A stretch of DNA of 64,000 nt. Origin: Rhizomonospora bruguierae. GTDB taxonomy: Bacteria; Actinomycetota; Actinomycetes; Mycobacteriales; Micromonosporaceae. A program made the position numbers and the translations under genes. The stretch lies in the NCBI RefSeq assembly GCF_018397995.1, contig NZ_BBQH01000014.1, forward strand, positions 124,001 through 188,000, given 5' to 3'. Below, piece after piece: positions 59,754-64,000 of the stretch; the stretch's first letter is position 1, and the number at the start of each line of letters is the position of its first letter. The notes beneath the pieces were generated by a model, which worked only from the letters and a program-made list of their open reading frames with translations, searched no databases and had not been told where the DNA came from.

Positions 59754-61351
59754 TGGTTTCTCCCCTGGTCGGCCTCGGTCAGGCAATCGCGCAGTGACCG
59801 GGCGTTGAACCGCATCATGTCCACATAGGTGGTGACGTGCTTGTCGAAGGTGTCGCCGTATATCGGGCAGACCCGCAGCCGCTCCTCCCGGGCCACCTCG
59901 GTGAGGGTGGCGGAGCGGGCGGCCAGGTTCGGTTCCAGGAACACGGCGGGAATGTCGAGGTTGCGGATCGTCTCGGTGAGCCGGCGTCGGTCGGCCAGGC
60001 TGGGCTCCGTGGCCGGGTTCGGGGTGACGAAGCCGGAGATCTGAATTCCGTACGCATGGCCCAGGTAGCCGAACGCGTCGTGCGTGGTGACCAGGTGCCG
60101 CCGCGACGGCGGGATCTGGGCGACCAGGTCCCGGACGTAGCCGTCCAGCCGATCGAGTTCGGCGATGTAGGCGGTGGCGTTGGCCCGGTACGTCGCCGCG
60201 CCTGGCGGGTCCACCCCGACCAGCGTGTCCCGGATCAACTCCACGTACGCGATCGCGTTGCGGACGTTCTGCCACAGGTGCGGGTCGATCTCGCCGTGCA
60301 CGTGCCTGCCCAGCACGGCCTGCGGCAGTTGGTACACCCGGGTGCCGGGCCGGCCGAGGAACCGGAACCGGCGGTCGCCGGGCACCTCCAGCAGCGCCTT
60401 GTTCGGGACCTCGATCACCGTGTGGTCCGGGTCGTACACCCGCTGCCCGGCCTCGCCGCCGCCCTCCGGATCGGCGAACAGGTAGAGCCGCCCCTCGTCG
60501 AGGTCCGCGGTGAGGTCGGCGTGGCCGGAGTTCAGCACCGCCGCGCCGGACATGCCCGGCACCGAGTGCGGATCCACCCCGACCGCGAAGGTGAATGTCT
60601 GCTCGCCGAGCGGTACCGGGGCCGCCTGTGGGTCGACCGCGAGGTGCGCCCGCATCGTCAGCTTGTAGCTGCCCGGCTCGGTGAACGCCCAGCTCATGTG
60701 GGTGTGCGCGTCCGGTGGCAGGCGGGCGGTGTCGTCCCGGTAGCCGTTTGCGGGGTCGAAGCCGTCGGTGGAGTCCACATAGAACGACGGATTGCCGAAC
60801 GACTCCGTGAGGTAGGCGACCAGGCTGCCCGGCCCCTGCACGCCGGTGGCGCTGAGCAGCACGTCGGACGAGCGGTTGGCGCCGCGCGCCGCCCCGGTGC
60901 CACGGATTCGCATGCCCAGCCAGATGGTGTCCAGGGACGCGTCCTCGACCAGTGGGATGATGTCCGCGGCGTACTTCACCGCCCCCTCGGCCAGCGAGAT
61001 GTTGGGGACGTCCTGGCGCAGGTTCGCGTCCAGCGCCTTGATGACGGCCTGCTCCTCCAGCAGCAGGTAATTGCTGAACGCGACGTCGGCGTACACGACG
61101 TTGCGCACGTCCCGCAGCGACGGCTCGTAGCTGTGCGGATCGGCCCCGTCCGGCACCAGCGAGCTGACCCGGACCCGGTCGCCGCCGACCCGGCTCGCCA
61201 GGTCCCGCAGGATCCCCGTGGTCGTGATGACCTGGACCCGCTGGTCGTGCGCGCTCAACGCCACCCCGGTGCGGCAACCGGCCAGTGCTCCGATGAGCAG
61301 CGGCAACACCAGAAGCCGCCGCCACGGGCCGGCCGTGCTCCTCGCCCGCAT
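59750..61351 (-). CDS. ZnuA-like metal-binding lipoprotein with inserted, permuted repeat
   Basis: A 533-residue substrate-binding lipoprotein (lipobox LAGC, Cys26). ZnuA ligand blocks are DPHSYEPS (residues about 71-78), HGEIDPHLW (about 349), TTHDAFGYL and IYGDTFD. Between blocks one and two an insert of about 210 residues is related to the surface repeat, but its halves are swapped: DTIWLGM, the HxH segment (DAHTHMSWAF) and the beta end come first, then SGHADL and FLGRPGTRVYQLPQ. This is as in TIGR03772-type anchored-repeat binding proteins. Its length exceeds the usual 300 residues of ZnuA because of the insert. Confidence 0.92.
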   Translation of the reverse strand: MRARSTAGPWRRLLVLPLLIGALAGCRTGVALSAHDQRVQVITTTGILRDLASRVGGDRVRVSSLVPDGADPHSYEPSLRDVRNVVYADVAFSNYLLLEEQAVIKALDANLRQDVPNISLAEGAVKYAADIIPLVEDASLDTIWLGMRIRGTGAARGANRSSDVLLSATGVQGPGSLVAYLTESFGNPSFYVDSTDGFDPANGYRDDTARLPPDAHTHMSWAFTEPGSYKLTMRAHLAVDPQAAPVPLGEQTFTFAVGVDPHSVPGMSGAAVLNSGHADLTADLDEGRLYLFADPEGGGEAGQRVYDPDHTVIEVPNKALLEVPGDRRFRFLGRPGTRVYQLPQAVLGRHVHGEIDPHLWQNVRNAIAYVELIRDTLVGVDPPGAATYRANATAYIAELDRLDGYVRDLVAQIPPSRRHLVTTHDAFGYLGHAYGIQISGFVTPNPATEPSLADRRRLTETIRNLDIPAVFLEPNLAARSATLTEVAREERLRVCPIYGDTFDKHVTTYVDMMRFNARSLRDCLTEADQGRNQ

Positions 61352-61353
61352 GG

Positions 61354-62934
61354 CTAGCGGGTCGGTTCCGTCGCGCCGCGGCGGCGAGCGGTGACCCGCA
61401 GCAGCGCCCCGATCAGCACGAGCAGCACCCCGCCGGCCACGACGGGAATGACCCAGGACTCTCCGGTGCGGGGCAACCGGCCGCCACCGCCGGATTCGCC
61501 GTTGCCGGTCTTGCCGCCACCGCCGCTGCCGGATCCGCCGCCGAAACCGGTGTTCGGGTTGGTGCTGTCGCCCACCGCGACGGTCAGCGTCCTGCTGTCG
61601 GTGACCGTCCGGCCGGCGGTGGTCGTGGCGCTCATCCGCACGGCGAGCCGGTACAGGCCGGGTTTACCGAACGCCCAGTTGCCGTGGGCGTGCGTGTTCG
61701 GCGGGATGGTCAGCCGCTGCGGCAGGCTCTTGGCCGAGTCGAACAGGACGTTGGCGTTGCCGAACGATCCGGTCAGGAACAGCGTGAAGCGGCCCGGACC
61801 GTCGACGCCGTCGAGAGTCCAGGTCACGGTGCCCCGGGTGCCGTTGACGACCGACTCGTGCTGGGTGTTCCAGCCCGGCCAGACGATTCCGCTCTGCTGG
61901 GCCTGCGGCAGCAACCAGATCGTCTCGCCCGGCCGGCCGAGGAAGTCCGCCCCGGCCGGCACCGTCGTCTTGGCGTTGTCCTTCACCTGAAGGACGACGT
62001 CGGCGAGCTCCCGCCAGACCGGAGGGCTGCCCGTGTCGTCCCGCAGGCGGATCGTCCAGTCGGTGCCGGACAGCTGCGGTCCCATGTCGACGTGCCCATC
62101 GGAGATCACGCGCCGGGCGCCGCCGGTTGCCGTTGCGGCAGCGGCTGCTTTCGCGGCCGCGGGCATCGCGGGCGGGGACGCCGCCGTGGGCGTGGCCGGT
62201 GCGGCGTCCGAGGCCGCCTTGGCGGCCGCCAGCGGGGGCGGGGGCGTCTTGGCCGCCGCGGCCGGGGCGGGTGGCGGTGCGTCCGGTCCAGGCTGGATGG
62301 GCGGAACGCTGATCCGGTACGTCGCCTCGGTGGTGACGGTCCGACCGGTGGCCAGCGCCGCCGACGCGGTGAGGGTCAGCCGGTAGTCCCCGGCCGTGTC
62401 GAACGCCCACACCACAGGGGTGCGGGTCGCGGCCGGCAGGGTGGTCTCCCGTGTGGTCCCGCTGAGCAGCGGGCTGGGCGTGCCCAGCCCGGACAGGGTG
62501 TAGGCGGTGAAGTTCCCGGGGCCCTCCGCCGCTGACAGCGACAGCCTTACCGCATCCTGCCGGGCCACCCCGCGCCCGACCCCCGTGGTGTCGAGCGCGG
62601 GCAGGCCGGCATCGCCGGGTGTGAGCGACCAGACCGCCGTGCCGGGGGCGCCGAGGAACGCGAACGCGTTGTTCCGCGGTACCCGCACGGCCAGCCCGCC
62701 CTCCGGACCCAGTGTCACGCCCGCCGGGTCACGCCCGGCCGCCTGCCGGACCGCCTGCCCGGCGTCGCGGATGCGCAGCGACAGCGTCCCGTCCACAACG
62801 GACAGGGACACCAGGTCCGCGCCGGCGGCGTCGACCGGCACCGTGGCGGCGTCCGCCGGCGCGACACCGGCGGCCAGTGCCAACAGGGCCGCGACAAATC
62901 CCGTCGCGACGGCGCGTACGCGTGCCGTTCCCAT
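61354..62934 (-). CDS. LPXTG-anchored two-repeat surface protein of the ABC locus
   Basis: A 526-residue protein: signal peptide (1-29, ending ADAAT); repeat 1 (about 30-210); an Ala/Pro linker (about 215-280); repeat 2 (about 283-470); a Gly/Ser-rich spacer; and LPRTG, a membrane helix and an Arg-rich tail, the sortase cell-wall sorting signal. Repeat 2 has DGHVDMG and NTHAHGNWAF. Repeat 1 lacks both His motifs (AAGADLV and RTPVVWAF). Start ATG 62934 follows AAGGGG. It is 2 nt upstream of the ZnuA-like gene. No sortase gene is in the window. Confidence 0.9.
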   Translation of the reverse strand: MGTARVRAVATGFVAALLALAAGVAPADAATVPVDAAGADLVSLSVVDGTLSLRIRDAGQAVRQAAGRDPAGVTLGPEGGLAVRVPRNNAFAFLGAPGTAVWSLTPGDAGLPALDTTGVGRGVARQDAVRLSLSAAEGPGNFTAYTLSGLGTPSPLLSGTTRETTLPAATRTPVVWAFDTAGDYRLTLTASAALATGRTVTTEATYRISVPPIQPGPDAPPPAPAAAAKTPPPPLAAAKAASDAAPATPTAASPPAMPAAAKAAAAATATGGARRVISDGHVDMGPQLSGTDWTIRLRDDTGSPPVWRELADVVLQVKDNAKTTVPAGADFLGRPGETIWLLPQAQQSGIVWPGWNTQHESVVNGTRGTVTWTLDGVDGPGRFTLFLTGSFGNANVLFDSAKSLPQRLTIPPNTHAHGNWAFGKPGLYRLAVRMSATTTAGRTVTDSRTLTVAVGDSTNPNTGFGGGSGSGGGGKTGNGESGGGGRLPRTGESWVIPVVAGGVLLVLIGALLRVTARRRGATEPTR

Positions 62935-62948
62935 CGTTATCGTTCCCC

Positions 62949-64000
62949 TTACTTGAATTCGTCGTCGGTCGGCGCCGGTGGCGTGCTGGTGGTTCCGCTT
63001 CGCGGGGGCCCTGCGCGGGTCGCGCCGAGGCCCACGGGCGGCGCGTCCGGTGCCGCCGTCGCGGCGGCCTCGGCTCGACCCTCGTCGCGCGCGGCGGCGA
63101 TGGCCCGCTCCATGGCCCTGGCCGCCCGCCGCCGCCGGTGGCGACGGACCGCCACGAACGCCCAGACGGCACCGGCGACCAGAACCACCAGCAGCAGTTG
63201 GGACCACGGCACGGCCCAGACGGTGACCCGGTGGGACGCGGTTTCCGGGGTGGGGTCGAGCACCTGCCCGTCGACGGCTGCCGGGGTGACCGTGGTGGTG
63301 ACGGCCAGCCGGAACAGCGGAGGCGCTCCGGTGAGCTGAACGGTGGTCCGGATCGCGCCCCCGGGCAGGATCTCCGGTAGTGCCGCGCCGGACGCGGTCC
63401 GGGCGCCTAGGCCGAGCGGCCCGGCGACATCCGTCACCGGTCGGCCCCCGAGCCGGACGTTACCCGTGTTGCGAACGGTGGCCGTCGCTGTCACGTCGCC
63501 GCCGCCGAACGGGTTGAGCGAACCGTGGTGCTGTATCCGCACGTCTTCCAGGGCCAGCGCCGGCCGGAGTTCGCCGGTGACCCGAAGGTAGATGCGGGTG
63601 CCGACCCGGTGGTCGACCGCCACCCGGTTGCCCTGCGCGTCGGTCGTCGTGGCCGCGAGGGACGCCACGATACCGCCGACGTGGTCGCCCGGGGTGGCGT
63701 TGTCCGGCACGGTGACGGTGAACGGCACGTCCACTCGCGACGTTGACGGGATGGTCAGCGTCCGGGCGGTGAGGCTCACCCAGGAACCCACGTCGACCGG
63801 GGGCCGCGCCGCGGGTAGCAGGTCGAAGCCGCCCTGTGGCGTGGTGACCGCGTCGCTCGCGTAGACGGTCAGGGTGACCGGGCGGGCGGAGTGGTTCGTG
63901 ACGGCGACGTAGTCGGTCAGGTTGGCGCCGGGGTCGAGCTTGTACGCGAACATCGTGCGCCCGTTGGGCCCCTTCGGGCTCGACGGGCTCACTCCCCAGG
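62949..64000 (-). CDS. DUF916-like (WxL-system) surface protein, N terminus cut by the window edge
   Basis: The minus frame is open from the right edge to TAA at 62951-62949, at least 350 codons. The N-terminal visible part (FAYKLDPGANLTDYVAVTNHS) and VDVPFTVTVPDNATPGDHVGGIVASL match the DUF916 WxL-protein-interaction family. A C-terminal membrane helix (LLLVVLVAGAVWAFVAV) is followed by an Arg-rich tail. A GTG at 63992 is a possible internal start, but the signal peptide is expected upstream, outside the window. It is 14 nt upstream of the LPXTG gene and thus the first visible gene of the transporter operon. Confidence 0.85.
   Translation of the reverse strand, partial: WGVSPSSPKGPNGRTMFAYKLDPGANLTDYVAVTNHSARPVTLTVYASDAVTTPQGGFDLLPAARPPVDVGSWVSLTARTLTIPSTSRVDVPFTVTVPDNATPGDHVGGIVASLAATTTDAQGNRVAVDHRVGTRIYLRVTGELRPALALEDVRIQHHGSLNPFGGGDVTATATVRNTGNVRLGGRPVTDVAGPLGLGARTASGAALPEILPGGAIRTTVQLTGAPPLFRLAVTTTVTPAAVDGQVLDPTPETASHRVTVWAVPWSQLLLVVLVAGAVWAFVAVRRHRRRRAARAMERAIAAARDEGRAEAAATAAPDAPPVGLGATRAGPPRSGTTSTPPAPTDDEFK

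Noticed and set aside
1-64000. CRISPR arrays, insertion sequences, tRNA or rRNA genes
   Set aside because: I saw no regularly spaced direct repeats, transposase motifs with terminal repeats, or tRNA/rRNA-like sequence. The only tandem repeat noted is the 8-bp one after unbU.

Overview
This is a high-GC actinomycete chromosome segment; the family Micromonosporaceae is my inference from content and codon style, not something a marker gene shows. The window has three blocks: an enediyne natural-product gene cluster (left edge to about 39.73 kb), a LacI-controlled carboxylic-acid or cyclic-amide catabolic block (39.8-50.4 kb), and, after a short scarred region holding gene relics (50.4-53.1 kb), a cell-surface metal-uptake locus of the anchored-repeat ABC transporter type (53.8 kb to the right edge).

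Enediyne cluster. The signature set is complete: iterative enediyne polyketide synthase PksE (8514-14303; KS-AT-ACP-KR-DH-PPTase), hotdog thioesterase E10, two UnbL/DUF1702 proteins in tandem just upstream, and UnbV and UnbU downstream. Around them lie a flavin reductase, a P450, a GMC oxidoreductase with its small DUF5987-type partner, a methyltransferase, two AhpD-like proteins, a CopC/His-rich membrane pair, a GT1 glycosyltransferase, a deoxysugar 3,5-epimerase, two epoxide hydrolases, a very large GH38 alpha-mannosidase and an MFS exporter. Nine tightly packed genes (30718-39732) follow the exporter: an FGE-fold protein lacking the copper cysteines, a MoaD/ThiS-type sulfur carrier, an FAD monooxygenase, an epoxide hydrolase, an SCP2-like protein, a free-standing condensation enzyme, a degenerate FkbH-like HAD domain fused to a carrier protein, a GT1 glycosyltransferase and a PLOD-type glycosyltransferase. 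These look like peripheral-moiety assembly, attachment and glycosylation. Sulfur-carrier chemistry, paired epoxide hydrolases, a PLOD-type glycosyltransferase and a mannosidase are not a combination I recognise from a described enediyne.

Catabolic block. A DapA-family aldolase and a TRAP transporter (DctP, DctQ, DctM) are followed by a convergent LacI-family repressor, then hydantoinase/acetone-carboxylase-type HyuA, a HyuB with a fused AcxC-like zinc domain, and an FAH-family hydrolase. A perfect 16-bp palindrome sits just downstream of a good promoter before hyuA, and a 13/16 match lies in the same position before the aldolase gene, so both operons are probably controlled by the local LacI protein.

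Relic zone. After the FAH gene lie a 46-codon C-terminal remnant of a LuxR/NarL regulator, an intact HxlR regulator divergent from a methyltransferase, and a frameshifted small gene fused to a C-terminal fragment of methionyl-tRNA synthetase. This looks like a recombination scar.

Anchored-repeat metal system. On the minus strand, DUF916-type, LPXTG-anchored, ZnuA-like, membrane-anchored, ATPase and permease genes form a tightly coupled operon. Three secreted repeat proteins lie beside it, one of them with a C-terminal WxL-like domain. Six of the seven copies of the surface repeat carry a GHxD motif and an HxH motif; the seventh has lost both. In the ZnuA-like protein the inserted repeat has its two halves in swapped order. 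Fur/Zur-like inverted repeats lie in the promoter regions of the two divergent secreted-protein units, which suggests zinc control.
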